From Haematobacter massiliensis (GTDB lineage: Bacteria; Pseudomonadota; Alphaproteobacteria; Rhodobacterales; Rhodobacteraceae): a stretch of 64,000 nt of DNA. The notes beneath the pieces are model-generated. The model was not told where the DNA came from. It worked only from the letters and a program-made list of their open reading frames with translations, and searched no databases. A program made the position numbers and the translations under genes. Positions 44,424 to 53,827 of the stretch are shown piece after piece (the first letter of the stretch is position 1; every line of letters starts with the position of its first letter). The stretch covers positions 64,501-128,500 of the forward strand of contig NZ_JGYG01000006.1 of NCBI RefSeq assembly GCF_000740795.1, written 5' to 3'.

Positions 44424-45241
44424 GCGCGGTCGCCGATCTTCCGGCGGAGGAGGCGCGCCGCCCCGCGCCCGCGCTGAGGCTCTTTCGTGCCTGGGTGGGC
44501 TGGCTTCTGCCGCTCGCGATCCTGCTGGTATGGGAGGGATGCGCGCGCCTTGGCCTCATCGATGGCACGGTGCTGCCCGCGCCCTCCGACGTTGTCGCGG
44601 CCTTCTGGAAGCTGCTGCTTTCGGGAGAGCTTGTGCAGAATATCTGGGCAAGCACCTACCGGGCGCTGGCCGGGTTTGTCATCGGCGGTTCCATCGGCTT
44701 TGCCTTCGGGCTGGCGAACGGGCTGTCGCGCCTGTCGCGGGACGTGACGGATACGACGCTTCAGATGGTGCGCAACATCCCCCATCTCGCGCTCATCCCG
44801 CTTGTCATCCTGTGGTTCGGCATCGGAGAGGAGGCAAAGCTGTTCCTCGTCGCGCTCGGTGTCTTCTTCCCGATCTATGTCAATACCCTGCTGGGCATTC
44901 AGGGCGTCGATCCGCAGCTGGTTGAGATGGGTCGTACATACGGAATGGACAGGGGCGAGCTGTTCCGCAAGGTGATCCTGCCCGGCGCGCTGCCCTCCAT
45001 CTTTGCCGGGCTGCGCTATGCGCTCGGCATCATGTGGCTGACGCTGATCGTGGCGGAGACGATCGCCGCTTCCTCCGGCATCGGCTACATGGCGATGCAG
45101 GCACGGGAGTTCCTCCAGATCGACGTGGTGGTGCTGTCCATCCTGATCTACGCGGTGCTGGGCAAGCTCGCCGATACGCTGGCCCGAGGGCTGGAGCGGC
45201 TGACGCTGCAATGGCACCCCGCCTTCCAGACGAAAGGGTGA
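44420..45241 (+). CDS. ssuC: Sulfonate ABC transporter permease
   Basis: 273 residues with six hydrophobic segments. The permease EAA loop is near residue 170-190 ([32 protein letters not shown]), as in SsuC/TauC. The first ten codons overlap in ATGA with ssuD. It forms the membrane channel for SsuA and SsuB. Confidence 0.93.
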   Translation: MSAVADLPAEEARRPAPALRLFRAWVGWLLPLAILLVWEGCARLGLIDGTVLPAPSDVVAAFWKLLLSGELVQNIWASTYRALAGFVIGGSIGFAFGLANGLSRLSRDVTDTTLQMVRNIPHLALIPLVILWFGIGEEAKLFLVALGVFFPIYVNTLLGIQGVDPQLVEMGRTYGMDRGELFRKVILPGALPSIFAGLRYALGIMWLTLIVAETIAASSGIGYMAMQAREFLQIDVVVLSILIYAVLGKLADTLARGLERLTLQWHPAFQTKG

Positions 45242-45245
45242 TGCG

Positions 45246-45983
45246 ATGACCGGAATGGCAGTCCGCTTTCGCGGCGTAAGCAAGCAGTTCGGCACAAAGC
45301 GCGTGCTGGATGGGCTGGACCTCGACGTACCCGAGGGGCAGTTCGTGGCCATCGTCGGCAAGTCCGGCTGTGGGAAGTCCACCCTGCTGCGGCTGCTGGC
45401 AGGGCTGGAGACGCCTGATGCGGGCCGGATCGAACATGGCGCCGTGGGCGAGGGGCAGACCGATACCCGCATCATGTTTCAGGAGCCGCGGCTTCTCCCC
45501 TGGGCGCGGGTGGAGGAGAATGTGGCCGTCGGCCTGACCGGGATTGCCGGCGGGCTGACCACCCGTGTCAGAAGCGCGCAACTGCTGGAGGAGGTGGGTC
45601 TCGCCGACCGGGGCGGGGACTGGCCATCCGTCCTTTCCGGCGGGCAGCGGCAGCGGGTGGCGCTGGCGCGTGCGCTGATCGGCCAGCCACGGATCCTCGC
45701 GCTGGACGAACCTCTGGGTGCTCTGGACGCGCTGACGCGGATCGACATGCAGCGGCTGCTTGAACGGATATGGCGGCGGCAGGGGTTCACCGCGGTGCTC
45801 GTTACCCATGATGTGGCGGAGGCCGTGCTGCTCGCGGACCGGATCGTGGTGCTGGAGGAGGGGCGGATCACGCTCGACCTTCCCGTAACGCTGCCGCGCC
45901 CCCGGCGCCACGGCGGTGCCGAGGTGGCGGAGGTGGAGCGCCGTGTCCTGTCCCGCCTGCTGGGCGCAGCCGAGGCCGCCTGA
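45246..45983 (+). CDS. ssuB: Sulfonate ABC transporter ATP-binding protein
   Basis: 245 residues. Walker [10 protein letters not shown] (38-46), Q-loop [10 protein letters not shown], signature [15 protein letters not shown] and Walker [13 protein letters not shown] followed by the switch His in [10 protein letters not shown]. All parts are intact. It starts 4 bp after ssuC and ends the operon. No terminator hairpin could be placed after it. Confidence 0.94.
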   Translation: MTGMAVRFRGVSKQFGTKRVLDGLDLDVPEGQFVAIVGKSGCGKSTLLRLLAGLETPDAGRIEHGAVGEGQTDTRIMFQEPRLLPWARVEENVAVGLTGIAGGLTTRVRSAQLLEEVGLADRGGDWPSVLSGGQRQRVALARALIGQPRILALDEPLGALDALTRIDMQRLLERIWRRQGFTAVLVTHDVAEAVLLADRIVVLEEGRITLDLPVTLPRPRRHGGAEVAEVERRVLSRLLGAAEAA

Positions 45984-46846
45984 ATAGAGGCGCGCGATCT
46001 GCGCGGCTGGGGTCGCGTCCTGAAGCTCGGCGGTGACCACCTTGCCGGTGGCCAGTCCCCCGGCCCTCGCCATCTCGGTGTAGTTTGGGGATTGCCGGGA
46101 ATCGGCTGATATGACGCCGTTATGGGTCTTGGTTTCAGCCGCTCAGTCGGAGCGTGAGGCGGCGGGATCCGCGACACAGATCGGTTCGCCGTCCTTGCCG
46201 CGTGGGGAGTGCCTGCACTGACCGGTGACAGTCAGCGCTTTGATCCCCGCGGGAGAAGGCGCCTGTGCCCCGACCCACATTCCCCTTGGTTATCTCAGGG
46301 TCTTCCATGCCCTCGCCAGTCCGCAGGATCACACCCACGCCGGACCGGGCGACAGGACCGAAGGCGGAGCCTTCGTCATGTCGCTGTTCAGCCGCCATGC
46401 TGGCTCGCACCCCGATGGACATGGTCGGAGAAAGTAGCTGGCGGAGCCCGGGGTATTCGGCGTTGATCGCGGACCGGCAAGCGGCCTGGCCATCAGAGTG
46501 GCGCGAGCGCGATGGAAAGCAGCAGCGGACTGGGAATGGCTCCTGAGCCTTGGTCCGTGGCTATGGTGCGCTTCTCCGCAGCAGGTACCGCCGTGTCTGG
46601 GGCGGAGGCGACGGGACGAGAGGCTCACTCTGCTTGCGGCTTTTGCACTCAGAGACGATATGCCGCATTCCCTCGACGATCACCTCCCGAAGATGTGAGC
46701 AGAGCCCACGCAGAGTTCCCTTGTTTCATTGGCTATCGCATATGGCGGTACAGCAACCTTACCGCTTGTCTAAAGCCGCCCGGCGGGTGTAGCGCTATTT
46801 CCGACCGGATTCGTCGGAAGTCATTTTGCTCCGGCAGGAGTGCTCC
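45984..46846. other. 863-bp stretch without a supported gene
   Basis: Frames on both strands are open for up to about 300 bp, but none has good start signals with protein-like composition. On the minus strand the stretch at 45984-46073 translates to MARAGGLATGKVVTAEL and a following LQDATPAAQIARLY, which looks more like real protein than the rest and could be the tail of a decayed gene. I cannot name it. The right end (about 46700-46846) becomes less GC-rich and probably holds the efe promoter. Confidence 0.45.
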
Positions 46847-47683
46847 ATGCTGCCAACATTTCTGATCATGCTGCGAGAGGGGCTGGAAGCGGCACTCATC
46901 GTCGGCATCATCGCGGGCTATCTGGGCCGAACGGGCCGTGCCGGGTGGCTTCCAGCCGTCTGGGTGGGCGTGCTGCTGGCGGTGGCGCTGTCGCTTTTCG
47001 TCGGTGCGGGGGTGCTCGTGCTTGGCGCGCAGTTCCCGCAGAAGACCCAGGAGTTGTTCGAGGCGCTGGTGGGGCTGCTCGCAGTCGTCGTGCTGCTCTC
47101 CATGGTCCTGTGGATGCGCAAGGCGGCGAAGTCCCTCAGCCGCACCATGGAGCATGACATCGACATCGCACTTTCCCACGGGCGGGGCGCGACATGGGCG
47201 CTGATCGGCATGACCTTCTTCGCTGTGGCGCGGGAGGGGCTGGAGTCGGTGTTCTTCCTGCTCGCGCTGTTTCAGCAAAGCCCCGGGCCCGGCGCACCGC
47301 TTGGCGCGCTTCTGGGCGTCGCGGTGGCGGTGGCGATTGGCTACGGCATCTATCGTGGAGGCGTCAGGATCAACCTTGGGCGATTTTTTCGCTGGACGGG
47401 AGTGTTCATCATTCTCGTCGCGGCGGGGCTGGCAGCGTCGGTATTGCGCAATCTGCATGAGGCGGGGCTGTGGAACCATCTGCAGCAGCCGATCTGGGAT
47501 ATGACGCGCACCCTGCCGGTGCAGTCGGTTCTGGGCACGGTGTTGAGCGGGCTTTTCGGCTATCACGATGCGCCGGTGCTGGGGGAGGTCATCGTCTGGG
47601 CGCTGGTCCTTGCGGGCGGGCTGTGGTTCTTCCTGCGCCCCCATGCGGAAACGCCGGGCCAGACCGTGCGGCGGGGGGCCTGA
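46847..47683 (+). CDS. efeU: FTR1-type iron permease of the Efe system
   Basis: 278 residues with seven hydrophobic segments. Two REGLE iron-exchange motifs are present, LREGLEAALIVG near the N-terminus and AREGLESVFFLL near residue 130, which is the hallmark of FTR1/EfeU. The protein passes ferric iron, after ferrous oxidation, through the inner membrane. GGCAGGAG precedes the ATG at 46847. It opens the efeUOB operon, with efeO starting 1 bp after its stop codon. Confidence 0.95.
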   Translation: MLPTFLIMLREGLEAALIVGIIAGYLGRTGRAGWLPAVWVGVLLAVALSLFVGAGVLVLGAQFPQKTQELFEALVGLLAVVVLLSMVLWMRKAAKSLSRTMEHDIDIALSHGRGATWALIGMTFFAVAREGLESVFFLLALFQQSPGPGAPLGALLGVAVAVAIGYGIYRGGVRINLGRFFRWTGVFIILVAAGLAASVLRNLHEAGLWNHLQQPIWDMTRTLPVQSVLGTVLSGLFGYHDAPVLGEVIVWALVLAGGLWFFLRPHAETPGQTVRRGA

Positions 47684-47684
47684 C

Positions 47685-48917
47685 ATGGCGCGGAAGACAC
47701 AACGGCGCCAGAAGACACGCCAGCCCCAAGGGAAATCGCGTCATCGACAGCCCGCGCCGGCGACAGCCGCCGCACGGAAATCGTCGTCGACGCCGCCCAC
47801 CGGCCGGGGGATGACGCTCGCGCTGGCCGGGTCGGGGCTGCTCGTCCTGCTGGGGGTTGGCGCCTTCTGGCTTGCGGCGCGTGGCGCGGTGCCCGATGCC
47901 GCTGCCGACGAGATCGCCGTAACGGTGACGGACAGTACCTGTGAGCCAGCGAACCTTACCGTTCCCGCCGGGAGGCGGACCTTCCGTATCCACAACGCCT
48001 CCGATCGGGCGCTGGAATGGGAAATCCTGGATGGCGTGATGGTCGTGGCCGAGCGGGAGAACATCGCGCCCGGTCTCAACGCAACGCTCACCGAGCGGCT
48101 CGTCCCCGGCACTTACGCCATCACCTGTGGGCTGCTCTCCAATCCGCGGGGAACGCTGACCGTCGTGCCAACCGAAGCCTCCGAAGCCTCGCGCGTGCAG
48201 CCGGAGACCCGCGCCTTCATCGGTCCGCTTTCCGAATACCGTGTCTATCTGAGCCGCCGTGCTTCCCTGCTGGTGGAGGCGACCGCAGCTCTGAGGGACA
48301 GCATCGCGGCAGGTGATCTGGAGGGCGCGCGGAGCGCGTGGCGCGCCGCGCGGGAGCCGTGGCGGCAGATGGCCCCCGTCTCCGCCCGGATCGCTGATCT
48401 GGCCAACAGCATGGATCCGCTGGCCGAATACCTTGCGGAGCGGGAACAGGACGCGGCATTCACCGGCTTCCACCGCATCGAATACGGCCTGTGGTCGCAA
48501 AACACGACAGAGGGGCTTGCCCCGGTTGCGGACAGGCTTGCCGCCGATGCCCTGACCCTGAAGGATCGGCTCCGCACCCTGGAAGTGGCGCCAGCCGATC
48601 TGGCGGCGAATGCCGCGGCCCTTGCAGGCCGCCTTGCGGATCAGGCAGGGGCAGCGCAGACCCCCTATGCCGCAGACGATCAGGCGGAGTTCGCAGCGGC
48701 GCTGGATGGGATCCGCAAATCCGCGCTGCTCGTCGACCCGCTGGTCATCGCCGCGCAGCCCGAGGCCTCCGCCGCCCTTCACGCCGCGCTGGAGGGGGCT
48801 CAAGCGGCGATTGGCGGCTATGCCTCCGATCCCGCAGGCCGGGAGCGTGTGGCGCAAGCCTTCCGCCGTGTCGCGGTCGCGGCCGGGGCGCTCAACCCCG
48901 CGATCGGGCTGGAGTAG
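47685..48917 (+). CDS. efeO: EfeO, cupredoxin plus M75 iron-binding protein, with an N-terminal membrane anchor
   Basis: 410 residues. Order: a 42-residue Lys/Arg/Gln-rich cytoplasmic tail, one hydrophobic segment (about 43-66), a cupredoxin domain (about 75-170, with TCEPANLTVPAG and PGTYAITCGL) and an M75 (imelysin-like) helical domain to the end, with the iron-site motif HRIE at 263-266. The long tail and uncleaved-looking anchor are unlike the cleavable signal of E. coli EfeO and suggest membrane tethering. It binds or oxidises iron for delivery to EfeU. It ends 4 bp before efeB. Confidence 0.92.
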   Translation: MARKTQRRQKTRQPQGKSRHRQPAPATAAARKSSSTPPTGRGMTLALAGSGLLVLLGVGAFWLAARGAVPDAAADEIAVTVTDSTCEPANLTVPAGRRTFRIHNASDRALEWEILDGVMVVAERENIAPGLNATLTERLVPGTYAITCGLLSNPRGTLTVVPTEASEASRVQPETRAFIGPLSEYRVYLSRRASLLVEATAALRDSIAAGDLEGARSAWRAAREPWRQMAPVSARIADLANSMDPLAEYLAEREQDAAFTGFHRIEYGLWSQNTTEGLAPVADRLAADALTLKDRLRTLEVAPADLAANAAALAGRLADQAGAAQTPYAADDQAEFAAALDGIRKSALLVDPLVIAAQPEASAALHAALEGAQAAIGGYASDPAGRERVAQAFRRVAVAAGALNPAIGLE

Positions 48918-48921
48918 CGGG

Positions 48922-50175
48922 ATGGCGGAATTCCGTGCCAGCAGGCGGGGCCTTCTGACCGGCGCGGCGGCTCTGGCGGCCGGTTTGCCGCTTGCCCTTC
49001 GCGCAGAGACCTCGAACGTCGCGACCGCGCCCGTCGCCGGCATGGCCGCGGAGGCCGATCGCGTTTCCCCCTATGGCGCGCATCAGGCGGGCATCGTGAC
49101 GCCCCGTCCCGCGAATGGCATGGTGGCCGCTTTCCACGCGATCGCGGCGACGCCAGACGATCTGGAACGGCTGTTCCGGCGGCTCACGGAGCGGATCGTC
49201 TTTCTCACCCATGGCGGCCCGGTCCCGGAGCTGGATCCGAAGCTTCCGCCCGCCGACAGCGGCCTGCTCGGCCCGGTGATCCGCCCGGATGCGACGACCA
49301 TCACGGTATCGCTGGGCGCATCGCTTTTCGATGACCGGGAATGGCTCGCGCCCCACAAGCCGCGCGTGCTGAGCAGGATGGTTCAGTTCCGCAATGACGC
49401 GCTTCAGCCGGATCTCTGCCACGGCGATATCGCTCTCCAGATTTGCGCCAATGCGCAGGACACGGTGATCCATGCGCTCCGCGACATCGTGAAATCCCTC
49501 CCCGATCAGCTGGTGCTGAAATGGGCGCAGGCGGGCAGCGTGCCGGTCATCCCGCCGAAGCCGGGCGGCACGGCCGAAAGCGCGCGGAACCTCCTCGGCT
49601 TCCGCGACGGCTCCGCCAATCCCGACAGTGGCGACAGGGGGCTGATGCGCCGGATCGTCTGGGCGAATGAGGGGGAGCCGGACTGGGCACGGGGCGGCAG
49701 TTACCAGGCTGTCCGCATCGTGCGGACCCTTGTGGAGCGCTGGGACCGGACCCCGCTGGGCGAGCAGGAGCGGATCGTCGGCCGGACCAAGATGACCGGC
49801 GCGCCGCTCGACCGTCCGGACGGGACGGAGACGGACGTGCCCGACTATGCGCTGGATGCCGAAGGCGCCAGAACCGCGCTGAACAGCCATATCCGCCTTG
49901 CCAATCCGCGCGATGCAGGTTCTGCGGACCAACTCATGCTTCGCCGCCCGTTCAACTACGTCAACGGTGTGCTGAAAAACGGGCAGCTCGATCAGGGGCT
50001 TCTGTTCATCGCATGGCAGGCGGATCTCGAACGCGCCTTCGTGGCCGTGCAGCACCGGCTCGATGGAGAGCCGCTCGAGGAATATATCAAACCTGTGGGG
50101 GGCGGCTACTTCTTCGCGCTTCCGGGCTTCGGCGATGGCGATTATCTCGGCCGTTCGCTGATCGACGCCATCTGA
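48922..50175 (+). CDS. efeB: Dye-decolourising-type heme peroxidase EfeB
   Basis: 417 residues. A Tat signal (ASRRGLLTGAAALAAGLPLAL) precedes the mature protein. The DyP catalytic motif GFRDG is at 226-230, the heme-ligand His is in NSHIRLANPRD, and the distal Arg lies in QLMLRRPFNYV. Family proteins oxidise Fe(II) or extract iron with peroxide as part of the Efe system. It is coupled 4 bp behind efeO. The unusual long run of the minus-strand frame across it is a repeat-driven shadow. Confidence 0.94.
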   Translation: MAEFRASRRGLLTGAAALAAGLPLALRAETSNVATAPVAGMAAEADRVSPYGAHQAGIVTPRPANGMVAAFHAIAATPDDLERLFRRLTERIVFLTHGGPVPELDPKLPPADSGLLGPVIRPDATTITVSLGASLFDDREWLAPHKPRVLSRMVQFRNDALQPDLCHGDIALQICANAQDTVIHALRDIVKSLPDQLVLKWAQAGSVPVIPPKPGGTAESARNLLGFRDGSANPDSGDRGLMRRIVWANEGEPDWARGGSYQAVRIVRTLVERWDRTPLGEQERIVGRTKMTGAPLDRPDGTETDVPDYALDAEGARTALNSHIRLANPRDAGSADQLMLRRPFNYVNGVLKNGQLDQGLLFIAWQADLERAFVAVQHRLDGEPLEEYIKPVGGGYFFALPGFGDGDYLGRSLIDAI

Positions 50176-50241
50176 AACCCGACACGCCAGCAGCCAGTCG
50201 GACTGTCCTGCCCCAAAAGGGGCCTCAAGAAAGGAAGTTCC

Positions 50242-51045
50242 ATGCGTCTTGTCACCCTCGCCTTCGTCGGCGCGCTCATGGCCGGGCAGGTGGCCCATGC
50301 CGCGGCGCCGCTCGATCTTGTCGGCCCGATCAGCGACTACAAGATCTACGTCTCCGAGCAGACGGATATCCTCGTCAAGAACACCCAGACTTTCGTGGAT
50401 GCCGTGAAGGCGGGGGATGTGGAGAAGGCGAAGGCCCTCTATGCGCCGACACGCGTGAATTATGAGGCGATCGAACCGATCGCGGAGCTGTTCTCGGACC
50501 TCGACGTTTCCATCGACAGCCGCGCTGACGACTATGAAAAGGGTGAGGCCGATCCTGCCTTTCCGGGTTTTCACCGCATCGAATACGGCCTGTGGGAGAA
50601 GAATTCCACCGAGGGGCTGGCACCCGTGGCGGACAAGCTGCTCGCGGACGTGAAGGAACTGCGCTCCCGGATCGACGAGCTCACCTTCCCGCCGGAAGTG
50701 GTTGTCGGAGGCGCCGCCGCGCTCATGGAGGAGGTCGCCGCCACCAAGATCTCCGGCGAGGAGGACCGTTACTCCCACACCGACCTGTGGGATTTCCGCG
50801 GCAACTTCGACGGGGCGAAGAAGATCGTCGATCTCGTCCGGCCGCTCGTGACGGACAAGGCCTTCATGGCGAAGGTCGACGCCAACTTTGCCACCATCGA
50901 CACGACGCTCGAGAAATACCGGGAGGGCGATGGCTATGTCAGCTATGACAAGCTGACCGACGCCGACCGCGTGACGATGGCCGCCGCGGTGAACGTGCTG
51001 GCCGAAGACCTTTCCACCCTTCGGGCGAAACTCGGGCTGGACTGA
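50242..51045 (+). CDS. Stand-alone M75 iron-binding protein (EfeM-type)
   Basis: 267 residues. A signal peptide (about 20 residues, ending AHAAA) is followed by a single M75 domain with the HRIE motif at 111-114, in the context FPGFHRIEYGLW shared with EfeO. It lacks the cupredoxin domain. GAAAGGAAG precedes the ATG. It is the fourth gene of the efe cluster and likely a periplasmic iron carrier. An array of 8-bp repeats starts 18 bp after its stop codon. Confidence 0.9.
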   Translation: MRLVTLAFVGALMAGQVAHAAAPLDLVGPISDYKIYVSEQTDILVKNTQTFVDAVKAGDVEKAKALYAPTRVNYEAIEPIAELFSDLDVSIDSRADDYEKGEADPAFPGFHRIEYGLWEKNSTEGLAPVADKLLADVKELRSRIDELTFPPEVVVGGAAALMEEVAATKISGEEDRYSHTDLWDFRGNFDGAKKIVDLVRPLVTDKAFMAKVDANFATIDTTLEKYREGDGYVSYDKLTDADRVTMAAAVNVLAEDLSTLRAKLGLD

Positions 51046-51062
51046 GACCGCAAATGATGCTT

Positions 51063-51456
51063 GCGGGTCTGCGGGTCTGCGGGTCTGCGGGTCTGCGGGT
51101 CTGCGGGTCTGCGGGTCTGCGGGTCTGCGGGTCTGCGGGTCTGCGGGTCTGCGGGTCTGCGGGTCTGCGGGTCTGCGGGTCTGCGGGTCTGCGGGTCTGC
51201 GGGTCTGCGGGTCTGCGGGTCTGCGGGTCTGCGGGTCTGCGGGTCTGCGGGTCTGCGGGTCTGCGGGTCTGCGGGTCTGCGGGTCTGCGGGTCTGCGGGT
51301 CTGCGGGTCTGCGGGTCTGCGGGTCTGCGGGTCTGCGGGTCTGCGGGTCTGCGGGTCTGCGGGTCTGCGGGTCTGCGGGTCTGCGGGTCTGCGGGTCTGC
51401 GGGTCTGCGGGTCTGCGGGTCTGCGGGTCTGCGGGTCTGCGGGTCTGCGGGTCTGC
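51063..51456. repeat. Tandem array of about 49 perfect copies of an 8-bp unit (GCGGGTCT)
   Basis: The unit repeats without a single change over 394 bp, starting 18 bp after the efe cluster. Because 8 is not a multiple of 3, every frame reads the same 8-residue cycle: RVCGSAGL on the plus strand and ADPQTRRP on the minus strand; none contains a stop. The array therefore creates long artificial frames in all six readings. Perfect identity points to recent slippage expansion. The copy number may be wrong if the sequence was assembled from short reads. Confidence 0.97.
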
Positions 51457-51590
51457 TCTGGATATGTGCCGCAGAGCTTGTGGTTGATGAGCTTCGGTAA
51501 GGGGTTTCGTCGCTCGCCAATGCGCCGCTTTTTTCCGACCAGACACGCCGGGTTCCCACAGCTCCAGCGGAGTTACAGCATCCAAGCCTA

Positions 51591-51626
51591 TTGGGCCGGT
51601 GCCGGCACTTGCCAGCACCGGCCCAA
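51591..51626. repeat. Long hairpin downstream of the repeat array
   Basis: TTGGGCCGGTGC pairs perfectly with GCACCGGCCCAA (12 bp, 12-nt loop). There is no T-run. It could be a transcription end, a REP-like element, or an element border. The rest of 51457-52160 shows no gene: the frames there are extensions from the array or Arg/Pro-rich shadows. Confidence 0.6.
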
Positions 51627-52160
51627 CGACCAAAGGCAGTCCGTGCGCGCTTCATCGGGACAAAGTGTTGTCGTGCGCCGCTGCCGGTCGGAAACCACGC
51701 CCTCAGGTGCAATCGGGTGAGGCGTGACCCATAGCGGATTGCGCGCGGCGTGGTGAAGTCGCCGCCCTCTCCCCTCGCGCCTGCCGGGGCATGGACGGTC
51801 AGCCCGGTGGGCAAGCTCGGCACCTTGCTTCAGGCCACGCGTATCGCCATCCGCGGGGTGAGAACATGCGGAACCGGGCCGCCTCACGGAACCGGGGAAA
51901 GCATCGCCGCCGCGCTATTGTCGACAAGCGTGAGACGTGGGCGCCATCGGACGGGTTTTGAACTCTCTTCCCGGGCCAAGGGTCGACCGATCTGGTAACC
52001 GGGCCTCTCCCTCATCCTGCGCGAGTGTATGCAGGTCGGGGTGTGTAGCGCGTGCATGCGGCGGATTGCCGCCGCGCGGCAGCGGTGCTAGGGCATCAGG
52101 GCGCGCGCGCCGATCTTGCGCTCAGGCGCTTCCCGAAAACCGAACGCGGAGCCTGCAGTC

Positions 52161-53804
52161 TTGACGTTTGATTTCTTTTCTGGGTGTCGTCCATCGACGT
52201 TGACGGGTGGCGCTATGGTGGCGACATCGCATCCGCTGGCAACGGCTGCCGGGCTTGAGGCTCTGTCCGCAGGCGGAACCGCGGTCGATGCGGCGATTGC
52301 CGCGGTGGCGGTTCAGGCAGTGGTCGATCCGCTGATGACGGGCATCGGAGGGGACTGCTTTGCGCTTTATGCGCCGGCTGGCGGAGCCGTCAGGGCGCTG
52401 AACGGTTCGGGCAGGGCCCCTGCGGCGGCGACGGTGGAGGCCGTGACGGCTGCCCTGGCGACGCAAGCGGGCGAGGACGGCAGCAATGCTGCTGCCGGCG
52501 CCGCAGGGATCTCCGCCGGACTGACGGAGATTCCACAGAATTCGGCCCATGCGGTGACAGTGCCGGGTGCGATTTCGGCCTGGTGCAGACTCCATGCAGA
52601 TCATGGCACGCTCCCGCTTTCCCAGCTGTTCGCCCGCGCCATCCGCTATGCGGAGGAGGGCTACCGTGTGACGCCGCGCGTCGCGATGGACTGGGCGGCG
52701 GCGCAGGCCACGGTCGCGGGCGACGCGGGCGCGGCGGCGCTGTTTCTGCCGGAGGGCAGGGCACCCGTTGCGGGCGAGCTGCGCGCCCAGCCCCTGCTTG
52801 CCGCCCGCTACCGGGAAATCGCGGAGCGCGGACCGCAGGCCTTCTACCGTGGGCCAGCGGCGGAGAGCATGGTCGGATACCTGCAGTCGCTCGGCGGGTT
52901 GCATACACTGGAGGACTTCGCCGAAGCCATGGATGGGGCGGATTGGGTAACGCCGGTCAGTGCCACCTACCGCGGTTATGAGGTCCATGAATGCCCCCCC
53001 AACGGCCAGGGTCTGGCGGCGCTTCTCATCCTGAAGATCCTCGAAGGCTTCGACATGGCCGCTCTGGACGAGGTGGACCGCATCCATCTGCAGGCGGAGG
53101 CGACGAAGCTCGCCTATCACCACCGCGATGCGCTGATCGCCGATCCGGCCGCTTGCCCGGATGTGGCGGAGCGGCTGCTGTCTGAGGAGGTCGTCGCCAC
53201 CCTGCGCGCCCGGATCGACATGAGCCGCGCCCGGCCGCCCGTGCTCTGGGACGAGCCGGAGCACAAGGACACCATCTATCTCTGCGTGGTGGACGAGGCA
53301 GGCAATGCCATCTCCTTCATCAACTCGATCTTTCACGGCTTCGGATCCGGGCGTCTCGATCCGGCGACGGGGGTACTGTTCCACAGCCGCGGTGCGTCCT
53401 TCCGGCTGATCGAGGGCCATCCGAACGCCATCGGCCCCCGGAAACGGCCGATGCATACGATCATCCCGGGTATGGTCACGCAGGGTGGCCGTGTCGTCAT
53501 GCCCTTCGGCGTGATGGGCGGGCATTATCAGGCGGCGGGCCATGCGGCCTTTCTGTCCGGCGTGATCGACCGCGGTCTGACGGTGCAGGCAGCCATAGAC
53601 GCGCCGCGGAGCTTTGCCTTCAACGGTGTGCTGGAGGTGGAGCCGACGATCCCCGCCGCGACACGCGACGCGCTCGCTGCGCGTGGCCATGTGCTCAAGG
53701 TGGTGACCAGCCCGATCGGCGGCGCGCAGGCCATCCGCATCGCCGGGGGGCTGCTTGAAGGCGGTTCGGACAGCCGCAAGGACGGAATGGCGCTCGGCTA
53801 CTGA
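52161..53804 (+). CDS. Gamma-glutamyltransferase family protein
   Basis: 547 residues from a TTG at 52161. The family N-terminus MVATSHPLATAAGLEAL and GGTAVDAAIAAVAVQAVVDPLMTGIGGDC are clear, and autocleavage would occur at the Thr of HKDTIYLCVV (T371), giving the usual large and small subunits. GCGGAG lies about 10 bp before the TTG, and the start puts the standard 15-20 residues before the ATSHP motif; ATG 52215 would cut these off. No signal peptide is seen, so it is probably cytoplasmic, as in YwrD-type members. It cleaves glutathione or gamma-glutamyl compounds. It is followed 23 bp later by a transporter. Confidence 0.86.
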   Translation: MTFDFFSGCRPSTLTGGAMVATSHPLATAAGLEALSAGGTAVDAAIAAVAVQAVVDPLMTGIGGDCFALYAPAGGAVRALNGSGRAPAAATVEAVTAALATQAGEDGSNAAAGAAGISAGLTEIPQNSAHAVTVPGAISAWCRLHADHGTLPLSQLFARAIRYAEEGYRVTPRVAMDWAAAQATVAGDAGAAALFLPEGRAPVAGELRAQPLLAARYREIAERGPQAFYRGPAAESMVGYLQSLGGLHTLEDFAEAMDGADWVTPVSATYRGYEVHECPPNGQGLAALLILKILEGFDMAALDEVDRIHLQAEATKLAYHHRDALIADPAACPDVAERLLSEEVVATLRARIDMSRARPPVLWDEPEHKDTIYLCVVDEAGNAISFINSIFHGFGSGRLDPATGVLFHSRGASFRLIEGHPNAIGPRKRPMHTIIPGMVTQGGRVVMPFGVMGGHYQAAGHAAFLSGVIDRGLTVQAAIDAPRSFAFNGVLEVEPTIPAATRDALAARGHVLKVVTSPIGGAQAIRIAGGLLEGGSDSRKDGMALGY

Positions 53805-53827
53805 GAGCGCCGGAGAGAGGACAAGAC

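Noticed and set aside
51063-51456. CRISPR array
   Set aside because: The repeats are head-to-tail with no spacers and a unit of only 8 bp.
48892-51633. Minus-strand frame of 913 codons across efeB, the M75 gene and the repeat
   Set aside because: It is kept open by the stop-free 8-bp array and by the antisense of strong plus-strand genes; there is no ribosome site and the translation has an ADPQTRRP repeat with no protein-like domain.
51054-51720. Plus-strand repeat proteins (VCGSAGLR repeats)
   Set aside because: Each frame gives the same 8-residue cycle because of the 8-bp unit; composition is an artefact of the array, and no start signals are convincing.
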